Positions 36,232 through 45,612 of a DNA stretch of 64,000 nt are shown one piece after another. Each line of letters starts with the position of its first letter. The stretch's first letter is position 1. This stretch comes from Alphaproteobacteria bacterium 65-37. Its GTDB lineage: Bacteria; Pseudomonadota; Alphaproteobacteria; Reyranellales; Reyranellaceae. Below the pieces are notes generated by a model. It had not been told where the DNA came from and ran no database searches. It was given only the letters and a program-made list of their open reading frames with translations. The stretch spans positions 1-64,000 of the forward strand of contig MKRV01000265.1 of NCBI GenBank assembly GCA_001897995.1, read 5' to 3'. A program made the position numbers and the translations under genes.

Positions 36232-37842
36232 ATGGACGGGGGAAAATACGATTTCATCGTCACGGGCGCGGGCTCAGCAGGCTGCGCCGTCGCCGGCAGG
36301 TTGAGCGAGGATGGCCGCTACTCGGTGCTCCTGCTCGAAGCCGGCCCCAGCGACACCTACCCCTGGATCCATGTGCCGCTCGGCTACCACAAAACCTTCA
36401 ACAATCCGAAGGTCAACTGGATGTTCGACAGCGAGCCGGAGCCCGAGCTCAACAACCGCGTCATGTACCAGCCGCGCGGCAAGGTGCTGGGCGGCACCAG
36501 CTCGATCAACGGCATGGTCTATATGCGCGGCAACGCCGCCGACTACGACGAGTGGCGTCAGCGCGGCTGCGAAGGCTGGGACTACGACTCCGTTCTCCCC
36601 TACTTCAAGCGCGCCGAGGACAATGAACGTGGCGCCGACGCGTTCCATGGCACCGGCGGCCCGCTCAAGGTCCAGGACCATCGCTGGCAGCCAACACTCG
36701 CCAAGGCGATGCACGACGCTGCCGTCGAAGCCGGCATCCCGGCCAACCCCGATTTCAACGGCGCGATACAGGAAGGCGTCGGCTACTACCAGACCACCAT
36801 CAACAAGGCGCGGCGCTGGTCGAGTGCGCGGGCTTATCTGCGCGATGCGAAGAAGCGCCGAAACCTCACCGTCGCGACCTCGGCCCACGCCACGCGCGTG
36901 CTCATCGAAAACGGCCGCGCCGTCGGCATCGAGTACCGGACGCCGGCCGGCCTGCAGACGGCGCGGGCGATGCGCGAAGTGATCGTCTCCGGCGGCGTCT
37001 ATGGCTCGCCACAGCTCCTGATGCTCTCGGGCCTCGGCCCCGCCGAGCACCTCAAGCAACATGGCATCGAGGTCGTCAGGGACATGCCAGGCGTCGGCAG
37101 CCACCTGCACGATCACTTCAACACCTACATCGCCTACAGGTGCAGCCAGCCGGTCACCATGAACGATCTGGCGAACAGCCTGCCGCGCCGCCTCCTCGCC
37201 GGGGCGATGTACGCGCTCGGCCGCACCGGGCCGCTGGCCAGCATGGGCCTGTATGTCGGCGCGATGGTCCGCAGCGACAAGCGCCTGGAGCGACCCGACC
37301 TGCAGATCAACATGTTCGCCTGGGCCATCAAGACGCGCGACCGCAACGGTGTGCAGGCCCAACCCTTCTCCGCCTTTGGCCTCAGCCCCGTGCATTTGCG
37401 CCCGGACGGCCGCGGCACGGTACGTCTGAAGTCGGCCGATCCGATGGCCGCCCCCGAGATCAGGTTCAATTTCCTGCGGACCGCCAACGACTGGAACGCC
37501 ATGCTCCAGGGCATGCGCATCTGCCGCGAGATCGGCAAGCAGTCGGCATTGAAGCCGTTTGTCGTCGAAGAGATCATGCCCGGCCCCGGCGTCGCCGAGG
37601 AGCCCGCGCTTCGCGACTACCTGCGCAGCACTGGCGTCTCCAATCTGCACCCCGTCGGGACCTGCCGCATGGGCCGCGCTCCCGACGACGTGGTCGATCC
37701 GCAGCTCAAGGTCCACGGCGTCGCCGGCCTGCGTGTGGCCGACGCCTCGATCATGCCGAACATCGTCGCCGGCAATACCAATGCCCCCTCGATCATGATC
37801 GGCGAGAAGTGCGCGGATATGGTGCGGATGGCGGCCGCCTGA
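36232..37842 (+). CDS. GMC-family FAD-dependent oxidoreductase (choline/alcohol dehydrogenase-like)
   Basis: A 536-residue flavoprotein that oxidises an alcohol. The FAD dinucleotide motif is at the start ([17 protein letters not shown]), GMC signature 1 is [18 protein letters not shown], signature 2 is [14 protein letters not shown], and the C-terminal catalytic His is in [11 protein letters not shown]. The start at 36232 (MDGGKYDF) puts the FAD motif at its usual distance; an in-frame ATG at 36178 would add 18 unusual residues and run close to the divergent MFS gene. The neighbouring reductase, aldolase and Bug proteins suggest a catabolic pathway. Confidence 0.92.
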   Translation: MDGGKYDFIVTGAGSAGCAVAGRLSEDGRYSVLLLEAGPSDTYPWIHVPLGYHKTFNNPKVNWMFDSEPEPELNNRVMYQPRGKVLGGTSSINGMVYMRGNAADYDEWRQRGCEGWDYDSVLPYFKRAEDNERGADAFHGTGGPLKVQDHRWQPTLAKAMHDAAVEAGIPANPDFNGAIQEGVGYYQTTINKARRWSSARAYLRDAKKRRNLTVATSAHATRVLIENGRAVGIEYRTPAGLQTARAMREVIVSGGVYGSPQLLMLSGLGPAEHLKQHGIEVVRDMPGVGSHLHDHFNTYIAYRCSQPVTMNDLANSLPRRLLAGAMYALGRTGPLASMGLYVGAMVRSDKRLERPDLQINMFAWAIKTRDRNGVQAQPFSAFGLSPVHLRPDGRGTVRLKSADPMAAPEIRFNFLRTANDWNAMLQGMRICREIGKQSALKPFVVEEIMPGPGVAEEPALRDYLRSTGVSNLHPVGTCRMGRAPDDVVDPQLKVHGVAGLRVADASIMPNIVAGNTNAPSIMIGEKCADMVRMAAA

Positions 37843-37849
37843 GGCCGCC
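37830..37849. terminator. hairpin at the end of the GMC gene
   Basis: A 7-bp GC stem (GGCGGCC and GGCCGCC) around the stop codon, between convergent genes. It is short and has no U-tract, so confidence is low. Confidence 0.35.
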
Positions 37850-37858
37850 TCGCCCTGC

Positions 37859-38614
37859 TCAGCCGTTCTTTCTGATCACCTTGGGATACATCACGGCATC
37901 GCCATGGGAGAACATGTGCGCCAGTTCCTCATCGGTGATGTATTCCGGCGTCCGGCCGTTGGCCGCGCACAGCTGCTCGACGATGATGTTGCGCTTGATC
38001 TCGCTCACCAGCACGCAGGTGCGATGGTAGGCCTCCGACACGCTGCGGCCCAGCACCGTGAAGCCGTGGCGCTTCATGATGATGCAGTTGGTGTCCTGAA
38101 TGAACGTCTTGATCGGCCCGACATCCTCCTCGACGTTGATGCTGGCCGGCAGATAGTGCGCCGGCTTCTGCATCAGATAGCCGTAGGTCAGGCTGAACGA
38201 ACGGATCTGGTCATAGCCGGCGGCCATGAAGGCGATCATCTCGTCGTGGTGCAGATGGATCACCGCATTGACGTCGGGCCGCAGACGCAGGATCTCACGA
38301 TTCATCTGGTGCCCTACCGTCGTCGCCCGCTCGCCGCGCAGGATACGGCCGTAGGGGATGTCGGTGATCACCAGATCTTCCTCCTCCACCTCCTCCAGGC
38401 TGATGCCTTGAGGCTTGGCGTAGCAGACGCCGTCGGCGTGATCGGGATGAGCGACGCGGATCACCATGCCGCCGACGCTGCTGTTGACCAGCCCGCGGGC
38501 GGCCAGACGATGGGCATAGGTGACGTAGCTCTTCGTCACCTTGGGATCGAACTGAACACTGGGATCGGGCGTCAGTTCGTTGACCTTGAAGGCCGGGCTC
38601 GTGCTGCCATCCAT
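37859..38614 (-). CDS. class II aldolase/adducin family protein
   Basis: A 251-residue zinc-dependent aldolase-type protein. Metal-binding histidines are in VIHLHHDEMIAFMAAG, and a further His is in MKRHGFTVLG. The glycine-rich SSVGGMVIRVAHPD is conserved. Members act as fuculose/ribulose-phosphate aldolases or decarboxylases; this one belongs to the less characterised group often next to Bug proteins and MFS carriers. It lies 14 bases downstream of a Bug protein gene in the same direction. Confidence 0.88.
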   Translation of the reverse strand: MDGSTSPAFKVNELTPDPSVQFDPKVTKSYVTYAHRLAARGLVNSSVGGMVIRVAHPDHADGVCYAKPQGISLEEVEEEDLVITDIPYGRILRGERATTVGHQMNREILRLRPDVNAVIHLHHDEMIAFMAAGYDQIRSFSLTYGYLMQKPAHYLPASINVEEDVGPIKTFIQDTNCIIMKRHGFTVLGRSVSEAYHRTCVLVSEIKRNIIVEQLCAANGRTPEYITDEELAHMFSHGDAVMYPKVIRKNG

Positions 38615-38628
38615 GGTGCTGTCCTTCC

Positions 38629-39603
38629 TTATTCCGGCTTGATGCCGAGACGATCTGCGAGTGCGCGCAGATCAGCGGTCTGCTTCGCCATCAGGCTCGC
38701 GAACTCCTGGGGCGTCGACATGACGGGCTCGACGTCCATGGCACGCAACGCCGCGCGGCCCGGATCGACGAGGAAGCCGTCGGCCAGCGCCTTCTGGATG
38801 CGCAGCGCGATCTCCTGCGGCAGCCCGGCCGGCGCCACCACGCCGTACCAGAAGACGTCGTCGAAGCCCTTCACGCCCTGGCTCTCGAAGGTCGGCACGT
38901 CCGGCAGCACCGGCGACTTCCGCGTAACGGCAAACCCCGTCAACCGCCCCTCGCGCACCAGACCTGCCGAGCCCGAGGGGTTGTCGAGCAACACCGCGAC
39001 CGTGCCGTTCATCAGGTCGGGATAGGCGACTCCCGATCCCTTGTAGGGCACGTCGACCATCTTCAGGCCAGCGATCAGTTCGAACTGCTTGGTCAGCAGA
39101 TAACCCAGCGTCGATGCGCCCAGCGACGCGCAGGCGATCTTGCCGGGATTAGCTTTGGCATTGGCGACGAAGCCTGCGAGATCCTTCGCTCCGGCTGCCG
39201 GACCGCCGATCAAAATGTAGGGAGTGGTGCCGAGCAACGTGACGGCCGTGAAGGATTTGACGGGATCATAGGGCAGATCCTTGCGGAAGACCGGCGCCGC
39301 GGCGTGACTGCTGGCCGTGGCGATGCCCAGCGTATAGCCGTCCGGTTCGGCCTTCGCGACGGCGTCGCTGCCGATCGTGCCGCCCGCGCCGGGCTTGTTC
39401 TCGACGACGACCGGCACGCCCAGAACCTCGGAAAGACGCTGCATCGCCTTTCGGCCGATGGCGTCGGTGCCACCGCCCGGCGGCAACGCGACGATGCAGC
39501 GGATCGGCTTGCTGGGCCATGTGCCCTGGGCGCGGACGACGGCGGGAAATGCGAGGCCGGCCGCGGCAGCCTTGAAGAACGTGCGACGTGACTTTCCAAT
39601 CAT
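38629..39603 (-). CDS. Bug/TctC-family substrate-binding protein
   Basis: A 324-residue periplasmic binding protein. The N-terminus is a Tat signal (KSRRTFFKAAAAGLAF then VVRAQ). Mature motifs are WPSKPIRCIVALPPGGGTD, VVENKPGAGGTIGSD, EPDGYTLG and VDVPYKGSGVAYPD. I chose the ATG at 39603, directly before the Tat motif. It is upstream of the class II aldolase and downstream of another Bug gene, so the three may share a transcript. No TctAB subunits are nearby. Confidence 0.9.
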   Translation of the reverse strand: MIGKSRRTFFKAAAAGLAFPAVVRAQGTWPSKPIRCIVALPPGGGTDAIGRKAMQRLSEVLGVPVVVENKPGAGGTIGSDAVAKAEPDGYTLGIATASSHAAAPVFRKDLPYDPVKSFTAVTLLGTTPYILIGGPAAGAKDLAGFVANAKANPGKIACASLGASTLGYLLTKQFELIAGLKMVDVPYKGSGVAYPDLMNGTVAVLLDNPSGSAGLVREGRLTGFAVTRKSPVLPDVPTFESQGVKGFDDVFWYGVVAPAGLPQEIALRIQKALADGFLVDPGRAALRAMDVEPVMSTPQEFASLMAKQTADLRALADRLGIKPE

Positions 39604-39655
39604 GGCGCATTGTCGCGCCGAATGACCGGCGCCGACAAGCAGCTGAAGCCGCAGC

Positions 39656-40633
39656 TCAGATCTTGATGTCGGCTTTCCTGATGATTTCACCGAAGGATTG
39701 CGCCTCGCGAACGATGGTTTCGCGGAAAGCCAGCGCTTCGAGGTAGCTGGGGTAATTGCCGCTGGCCACCAGCTTCTCGTTGATGTCCGGCATGGCCGTG
39801 GCTTCGCCGATCGCCCGGCTCATCCGGTTGACGATTTCCGGCGCCGTGCCCTTGGGCGCCACGATGCCGTACCAGGCATCGCCGCCCATCTTGCCGTAGC
39901 CCTGCTCCTTCAGGGTCGGGATGTCGAGCCGGCCCGGCCAGCGCTTGTCGCTGGCGATGGCGAAGCACTTCAATCGTCCGGCGGCGATGTGCGGCAAGGT
40001 CGTCGGATCGAACTGGACCTGGATCTCCCCCGACAGCAGATCGTTGGTCGCCGGCGCGCTGCCCTTGTACGGCACATGCACCATCTTCACGCCCGCCTCG
40101 ATGTTGAAGATCTCGCCGTAGAGCTGGGTGATTGTCGCAAGCCCTGCCGAGCCGAAATTGATCTTGCCGGGGTTGGCCTTGGCGTAAGTGATGAATTCCT
40201 GGAGGCTGTTGGACGGCACTTTCGGGCTGATGCCCATGCCGATCCACGACGTCGCGTGCCGGGCGACCGGGATGAAGTCGGCGGCGGGGTCGTAGGGCAG
40301 CGGCTGCAGATGCTGGGTGATGCAGACCATCGCCGTCGTGACCATCAGGAACGTGTAGCCATCGGGCACCGAGTTCTTCACATGCTCGGCGCCGATCGCG
40401 CCGCTGGCGCCGCCCTTATTGTCGAACAGGATGCTCTGGCCGAGCAGTGAGCCGGCGCGCTCCAGGACGATGCGCGTCGTGACGTCGGACGGACCGCCCG
40501 GGGGATAGGGAATGACGACGCGAACCTGCCGCGTCGGCCAGGCGCCCTGAGCCGAAAGAATAGCCGGCGCCGCCATGACGCTGGCGCCCGATGCCGACAA
40601 CAGGAAGCGCCGACGAAGTCCCTGTCTTGCCAT
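39656..40633 (-). CDS. Bug/TctC-family substrate-binding protein
   Basis: A 325-residue Bug protein with a twin-arginine-like N-terminus (GLRRRFLLSASGASVMAAPA) and mature motifs QVRVVIPYPPGGPSD, SILFDNKGGASGAIG, VPDGYTF and VHVPYKGSAPATND. The start at 40633 is supported by GGGAG eight bases upstream on the minus strand. It is clearly diverged from its neighbour at 38629-39603, so the pair is not a recent duplication. It probably delivers a different carboxylate. Confidence 0.9.
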   Translation of the reverse strand: MARQGLRRRFLLSASGASVMAAPAILSAQGAWPTRQVRVVIPYPPGGPSDVTTRIVLERAGSLLGQSILFDNKGGASGAIGAEHVKNSVPDGYTFLMVTTAMVCITQHLQPLPYDPAADFIPVARHATSWIGMGISPKVPSNSLQEFITYAKANPGKINFGSAGLATITQLYGEIFNIEAGVKMVHVPYKGSAPATNDLLSGEIQVQFDPTTLPHIAAGRLKCFAIASDKRWPGRLDIPTLKEQGYGKMGGDAWYGIVAPKGTAPEIVNRMSRAIGEATAMPDINEKLVASGNYPSYLEALAFRETIVREAQSFGEIIRKADIKI

Positions 40634-40680
40634 GATGTTAACTCCCAGTGGCTTGTTTTGCCTGGGAGCATACACCCAGA

Positions 40681-40789
40681 GCATCGCGCCTTTGACTGGA
40701 TTCAGTCAAAGGCGCGATGCCGAAGGCGGAGATATCCGTGACACCGCGTTTCCGTTAAGTCGGAACCGCTTCGCGGTTCCGACTTAACG
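40681..40789. repeat. two adjacent perfect palindromes in an intergenic region
   Basis: The first has 18-base arms (GCATCGCGCCTTTGACTG, 40681-40698, repeated inverted at 40703-40720) with a 4-base loop. The second has 17-base arms (CGTTAAGTCGGAACCGC, 40753-40769, repeated inverted at 40773-40789) with a 3-base loop. They lie between the 66-residue small gene and the Bug gene. They may terminate the prfB transcript or be dispersed palindromic repeats. I see no coding sequence in this gap. Confidence 0.75.
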
Positions 40790-40806
40790 CAAGCCGCTCT
40801 AGCCTG

Positions 40807-41007
40807 CTAGGCGGCCACCGTCATGTCGACCGCGCGTGCCTTGTGGGCGTAGATGTCGATCTTGGCCCACATACGGCCACGCACGACCTTGTCGGCCTCC
40901 TCGCCGGTCTTGAAGGGGCCATGCCAGACCATGGTTTCCGGCACCGGCCTGTTCCAGTTGGCGCGTCCGTTCTCGATCGCATACTCGGCTTCAAAGACGA
41001 ACCACAT
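40807..41007 (-). CDS. small conserved-looking protein of unknown function
   Basis: A 66-residue protein that I do not recognise. It is rich in Trp and charged residues (WFVFEAEYAIENGRANWNRP, then ETMVWHGPFKTGEEADKVV). It begins with ATG after GAGAGGGAAGCG, a good ribosome site, and lies 19 bases downstream of prfB in the same direction, so it is probably co-transcribed. There is no membrane segment or signal. Confidence 0.6.
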   Translation of the reverse strand: MWFVFEAEYAIENGRANWNRPVPETMVWHGPFKTGEEADKVVRGRMWAKIDIYAHKARAVDMTVAA

Positions 41008-41026
41008 CGCTTCCCTCTCGGTACTC

Positions 41027-42149
41027 TTACGCAGCTTCCTTGTCGTTGCCCTCGCCGACCCGTGCGGCGAGCGACGCGGCCATGAACTCGTCGAGGTCGC
41101 CGTCGAGCACCTTCTGGGGGTCCGAGCGTTCGACGTTGGTCCGCAGATCCTTCACCATCTGGTAGGGCTGCAGCACATAGGAGCGGATCTGGTGGCCCCA
41201 GCCGATGTCGGTCTTGTTGGCCTCGGCCTCCAGCCGCTCGGCCTCGCGCTTCTGCAGCTCGACCTCGTAGAGGCGCGCCTTCAGCATCTGCATCGCCTTG
41301 GCGCGGTTCTGATGCTGCGAGCGTTCCTGCTGCACCGCCACGGCGATGCCGGTCGGAAGATGGGTGATGCGGACGGCCGAATCGGTCTTGTTGACGTGCT
41401 GGCCACCGGCACCCGAGGCCCGGTAGGTGTCGACCCTGAGGTCCTTGTCGAGGATCTCGATCTCGATGTTGTCGTCGACCTCGGGGTAGACCCAGACACT
41501 GGCGAACGAGGTCTGCCGACGGGCGTTGCCGTCGAACGGCGAGATGCGCACCAGCCGATGGACGCCCGACTCGGTCTTGAGCCAGCCATAGGCATTGGGG
41601 CCCTCGACCTTGAAAGCGCAGGACTTGATACCGGCCTCTTCGCCGGCGCTTTCCTCGAGCCAGCTCACCTTATAGCCGCGACGCTCGGCCCAGCGCGTGT
41701 ACATGCGCGCCAGCATCTCGGCCCAATCCTGCGCCTCGGTACCGCCGGCGCCGGCATTGAGCTCGACATAGGCGTTGTTGGGGTCGGCCTCGCCGGACAG
41801 CAGCGTCTCGAGCCGCGCCTTGGCGGCCTCGGTCCGCGCCTCGAGCAACGCCTTCTCGGCGTCGGCGATCATCCCCTCGTCCTTTTCGGCCTCGGCCATC
41901 TCGATCAGACCGACATTGTCGTCGATCGCCGCGCGCAGGCGCTTGATGGTGCCGATCGCGCCTTCCAGCCGCGTGCGCTCGCGCATCACGGACTGGGCCT
42001 CCTTGGGATCGTTCCACAGCGCCGCATCTTCGGCGCGCGCGTTCAGCTCATCCAGACGTACGACCGCTCGATCGTAGTCAAAGACGCCTCCTGAGGAGTT
42101 CGAGCGACTCCTCGATTTCGGTCACCATGGCCTGAGCTTCGGCGCGCAT
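41027..42149 (-). CDS. prfB: peptide chain release factor 2 with programmed +1 frameshift
   Basis: RF2 recognises UGA and UAA stop codons. The gene is read in two frames: 23 codons from the ATG at 42149 (MRAEAQAMVTEIEESLELL...), an in-frame TGA at 42080-42078, then a +1 shift into the long frame ending at 41027, about 373 residues in total. The RF2 tripeptide is in RISPFDG and the catalytic GGQ in GAGGQHVNK. GAGGAG precedes the start codon. Without the shift, the protein would have no start domain in the long frame. It follows the PBP1A gene with an inverted repeat in between. Confidence 0.95.
42077..42092 (-). promoter_or_regulatory. prfB: prfB programmed frameshift site
   Basis: On the minus strand the sequence is AGG AGG CGT CTT TGA C. 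It has the internal Shine-Dalgarno-like AGGAGG, a three-base spacer, the CTT slippery codon and the in-frame UGA followed by C. This is the same layout as the E. coli RF2 autoregulatory site: low RF2 favours the +1 shift. Confidence 0.93.
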
Positions 42150-42165
42150 ACGTCACTCCTCGGAC

Positions 42166-42219
42166 GGACTGCGGGCCTCAATGCACGAGAGGTACCCCGC
42201 GCATTGAGGCCCGCAGTCC
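42166..42219. repeat. inverted-repeat element related to the one at 1935-2017
   Basis: Perfect 19-base arms: GGACTGCGGGCCTCAATGC at 42166-42184, and its complement at 42201-42219, with a 16-base loop. It fills the gap between the PBP1A and prfB genes. The first 14 bases of the arm equal those of the 1935 element except for one position, which is compensated on the other arm. Confidence 0.75.
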
Positions 42220-42224
42220 AAAGA

Positions 42225-44684
42225 TCAATAGGTTTCGCCGGTTCCGGACAGGCCGGGGCGGCGAGCACCACCCGCCTGCTGCGGGCCTGCGGTGGGGTCT
42301 ATAGCGGAATAAGGGGCCGATCCGTCAAGCGGAGACGCCTGATATCCTTCCGAACCCGGCTCGGTGCCTGGCTTGAAGACTTCGTCGATGGTGCCGCCCT
42401 CGTAGGTGAACTTCACCATGCGCAGCCCCGGCGGCACACGGAACGGCGTCGGCGGCTTGCCCTTGAAGACCTCCTTGGCGATCGCCTCGTAGATCGGCAC
42501 GGCATTGCCACCACCGGTCTCCTGCGACCCCAGGGTCCGCGGCTCGTCGAAGCCGATATAGATGCCGACGGTGATGTCGGGCGTCGAGCCCAGGAACCAG
42601 TTGTCATGGGCGTCGTTGGTCGTGCCGGTCTTGCCGGCGATCGGCCGGCCGAGCGCCGCCAGGCGGCCGGCGGTGCCGCGTACGGTGACGCCCTGCATCA
42701 TGCTCACGACCTGGTAGACCGACGCCGGATCGTGGAACGGCTTGCGGCCGTCGATCAGTTCGGGCGGCACGGGCTTGCTGCCGGTCGCCTCGCCACAACC
42801 GCGGCAGGTGCGCGGCTCGTGACGATAGATCGTCCGACCATCACGATCCTGCACGCGATCGACCAGCGACGGCGTGATCTCGAGCGCACCGTTGGCGAGC
42901 ATGGCGTAAGCCATGGTCATGCGCAGCAGCGTCGTCTCTCCCGCGCCCAGCGCCATCGGCAGATAGGCGCCCATGCTGTCGGTGACGCCGAACTCCTTGG
43001 CGACCTCGACCACCTTCTTCATGCCGACCTGCTGGGCCATGCGCACGGTCATGAGGTTGCGCGACAGTTCGAGGCCACGCCGCACCGTCGTCGGTCCGAG
43101 CATGTCGCCGCCGTAGTTCTTCGGGGTCCACAGCGGCTGGCCGTAGCCGGGGTCGTAGACGAAGGGAGCGTCGAGCACGATGCTGGCGGGCGAGAAGCCC
43201 GAATCCATGGCGGCGAGATAAACGAAGGGCTTGAAGGCCGAACCAGGCTGGCGCGCTGCCTGGACGGCGCGATTGAACTGGCTCCGGCCGTAGGCCCAGC
43301 CGCCGGACATCGCGAGCACGCGACCGGTCTGGGTGTCCATGATCACGACGCCGCCTTCGACATTGGGAACCTGCCGAAGCGCGTAGGTCCGCGGCGGATA
43401 AGGCTTGGCGTTCTGGCCGGCAGGCTTCTCGACCTTTTCGACGACGATCACGTCGCCCACGGCCACCACGTCGCGCGGGCCGCGCGGTGGCGCGCCGACA
43501 TTCTGGTCCTTCAGTGTGGGGCGGGCCCAGGTCATTTCGGCGAAGGGCACCGTGCCCTCCCCGTCGCCCGGCAGGCCGACGATCTGGACCGACTGCGCCT
43601 CGACCTTGCTCACCACCGCGAGCTGCCAGCTCGAGGGCCCGAGCAAGGGCCGGCGTTGGGCAATGCGGGCAAACTCCTCTTCCCAGAGGTTCATGTCGGG
43701 GATCTTGGCGTAGGCGCCGCGCCAGCCGTGCCGACGGTCGTAGGTGATCAACCCGTCCCGCAGGGCGGTGTCGGCCACCGCCTGCATGGACGGATCGAGC
43801 GTCGTGCTGACGGTCAGGCCGCCGTCATAGAGGCCTTTCTCGCCATAGGCGGCGAGAAGATTGCGCCGCACTTCCTCGGCGAAGAAGTCGGCCGCCGCGG
43901 TCTCGGTATTGCTGCGCCGGCGGTACTGGAGTTTTTCCGCCTTCGCCGCCTGCGCCTCGGCAGACGTGATGTAACCGTCCTCGGCCATGCGGTTCAGCAC
44001 ATAGTCGCGGCGCGCGTAGGCTTCCTTCTCGTTGCGCACGATGTTGTAACGGTTCGGCGCCTTGGGCAGCGCCGCGAGATAGGCAATCTCCGACAGCGAG
44101 AGCTCGCCGAGCGAGCGGTCGAAATAGTTCAACGCCGCCTGCGCCACCCCATAGTTGCCCGAGCCGAGATAGATCTCGTTGAGATAGAGCTCGAGGATGC
44201 GCTCCTTCGAGTAGGTCTCCTCGATACGGAAAGCGAGGATGGCCTCGCGGATCTTGCGCGAAAGCGTCGCCTGGTTGCTCAGCAGGAAGTTCTTGGCGAC
44301 CTGCTGTGTCAGGCCGGAGGCGCCTTCGGGACGCTTGCCCGGGTTGGCGACGTTGGCAACCATCGCCCGCAGGACACCGATGACGTCGATGCCGGGATGG
44401 CTGAAGAAGCGCTGATCCTCGGCAGCCACGAAGGCCTCGAGCACGCGCTTGGGCATCGCTGCAACCGGCACATAGACCCGCTTTTCGCGGGCATATTCCG
44501 CGAGCAACCGGCCATCGGCCGCATAGAGCCGGGAAGTGATGGCGGGCTGATAGTCGGCGAGTTGCTTGTGATCAGGCAGCCCGTGGCTGAAGTGCCAGAA
44601 CAGCCCTGCCACAGTGCCGGTGCCAACGATCAGGACGGCCGTCGCGAAGGCCAGCGCTACTTTCAGTAAATTGAGCACACTCAT
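42225..44684 (-). CDS. mrcA: penicillin-binding protein 1A (class A bifunctional transglycosylase/transpeptidase)
   Basis: An 819-residue inner-membrane enzyme that polymerises and crosslinks peptidoglycan. One N-terminal membrane segment (VALAFATAVLIVGTGTVAGLF) is followed by the glycosyltransferase domain with the catalytic Glu in AAEDQRFFSHPG. The transpeptidase domain has SxxK in GSAFKPF (near residue 482), SxN in LELSRNLM, and KTG in GKTGTTNDAHDN (near residue 680). An extra OB-like region lies between the two domains. The amidase gene lies 58 bases upstream in the same direction, a usual cell-wall pairing. Confidence 0.95.
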   Translation of the reverse strand: MSVLNLLKVALAFATAVLIVGTGTVAGLFWHFSHGLPDHKQLADYQPAITSRLYAADGRLLAEYAREKRVYVPVAAMPKRVLEAFVAAEDQRFFSHPGIDVIGVLRAMVANVANPGKRPEGASGLTQQVAKNFLLSNQATLSRKIREAILAFRIEETYSKERILELYLNEIYLGSGNYGVAQAALNYFDRSLGELSLSEIAYLAALPKAPNRYNIVRNEKEAYARRDYVLNRMAEDGYITSAEAQAAKAEKLQYRRRSNTETAAADFFAEEVRRNLLAAYGEKGLYDGGLTVSTTLDPSMQAVADTALRDGLITYDRRHGWRGAYAKIPDMNLWEEEFARIAQRRPLLGPSSWQLAVVSKVEAQSVQIVGLPGDGEGTVPFAEMTWARPTLKDQNVGAPPRGPRDVVAVGDVIVVEKVEKPAGQNAKPYPPRTYALRQVPNVEGGVVIMDTQTGRVLAMSGGWAYGRSQFNRAVQAARQPGSAFKPFVYLAAMDSGFSPASIVLDAPFVYDPGYGQPLWTPKNYGGDMLGPTTVRRGLELSRNLMTVRMAQQVGMKKVVEVAKEFGVTDSMGAYLPMALGAGETTLLRMTMAYAMLANGALEITPSLVDRVQDRDGRTIYRHEPRTCRGCGEATGSKPVPPELIDGRKPFHDPASVYQVVSMMQGVTVRGTAGRLAALGRPIAGKTGTTNDAHDNWFLGSTPDITVGIYIGFDEPRTLGSQETGGGNAVPIYEAIAKEVFKGKPPTPFRVPPGLRMVKFTYEGGTIDEVFKPGTEPGSEGYQASPLDGSAPYSAIDPTAGPQQAGGARRPGLSGTGETY

Positions 44685-44742
44685 CTTCTACAAGTCTTTT
44701 CTCCCCTGCGCAGCAAGGGGGGAATGGCAAGGTGCCCCCGAC

Positions 44743-45612
44743 TTAAGCCTTTCTTGTGGCGCTTGCTGCCCCAAAATAGGCATCGACCGATGCTCGCAGG
44801 GCTCGTGCCAAGGAGATCTGGTGCTGGCGGACGGTCAGGAGCTTCTCGTCCTGTGGATTGGAGAGATACCCGAGCTCAACTAGGGCCGCCGGCACTTCGG
44901 GCGATGTCAGCACCGCGAAACCCGCCTGACGGTGCGTGCGCGGCAACAGCCGCACGCCGTTCTTGGCGAACGTCGCGACGATGGTCTCGGCCAGCCGGCG
45001 CGATTCATTGACCGTGCCACGCTGGCTCATGGCGACCAGCGTCTGGGCGACATTGTCCGGTTTGTCGGCCAGTCGCATGCCCGAGACGACAGCGTCGGCT
45101 CGATTTTCACGCGCCGCCAATGCAGCAGCCTCGCGGTCGCTCGCCTCTTCGGAGAGCGTATAGACAGAAGCGCCGCGCACGTCGGGATTGTCATGGGAGT
45201 CGGCGTGCAGTGACAGAAAGAGGTCGGCCTTGGCGGCTTGCGCGCGGGCAACGCGCTCGCGCAACGCCACGTAGCTGTCGCCGCTGCGTGTGAGCAGGAC
45301 ACGGTAGCGCCCGCCCGCCTGCAGTTCACGCTGCACCTCCATGGCGATCGTGAAAACCACCTTCTTTTCCTGGGTCCCGCGGGCGCCCAGAGCGCCAGGA
45401 TCCCGGCCGCCATGCCCTGGATCGAGAACGATCAGTTTCGGCTTGGGCTTGGCGAGCGTCGGTGGTGTGGGCTTACCTACCGACTTCCGTGTTGCCTGGC
45501 GTTTGGATTTCGTGGATTTCCCGGGCGCCGCCCATGCTTCGGCCATTCCCAAGCCGAAGGCGGTCAGCCCGGCTAGAACGGCAAGCAGCTCGCGGCGACG
45601 GAAGTCGGGCAT
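44743..45612 (-). CDS. N-acetylmuramoyl-L-alanine amidase (AmiC-like)
   Basis: A 289-residue zinc amidase that cleaves peptide stems from peptidoglycan glycan chains. The N-terminus is a Tat-like signal (DFRRRELLAVLAGLTAF). The catalytic domain has LDPGHGGRDPGA with His, ERVARAQAAKADLFLSLHADS with the second His, and the C-terminal EVPAALVELGYLSNPQDE with the catalytic Glu. The short linker (KPTPPTLAKPKPK) lacks the AMIN domain of enteric AmiC. It is the upstream member of the amidase-PBP1A pair. Confidence 0.93.
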   Translation of the reverse strand: MPDFRRRELLAVLAGLTAFGLGMAEAWAAPGKSTKSKRQATRKSVGKPTPPTLAKPKPKLIVLDPGHGGRDPGALGARGTQEKKVVFTIAMEVQRELQAGGRYRVLLTRSGDSYVALRERVARAQAAKADLFLSLHADSHDNPDVRGASVYTLSEEASDREAAALAARENRADAVVSGMRLADKPDNVAQTLVAMSQRGTVNESRRLAETIVATFAKNGVRLLPRTHRQAGFAVLTSPEVPAALVELGYLSNPQDEKLLTVRQHQISLARALRASVDAYFGAASATRKA

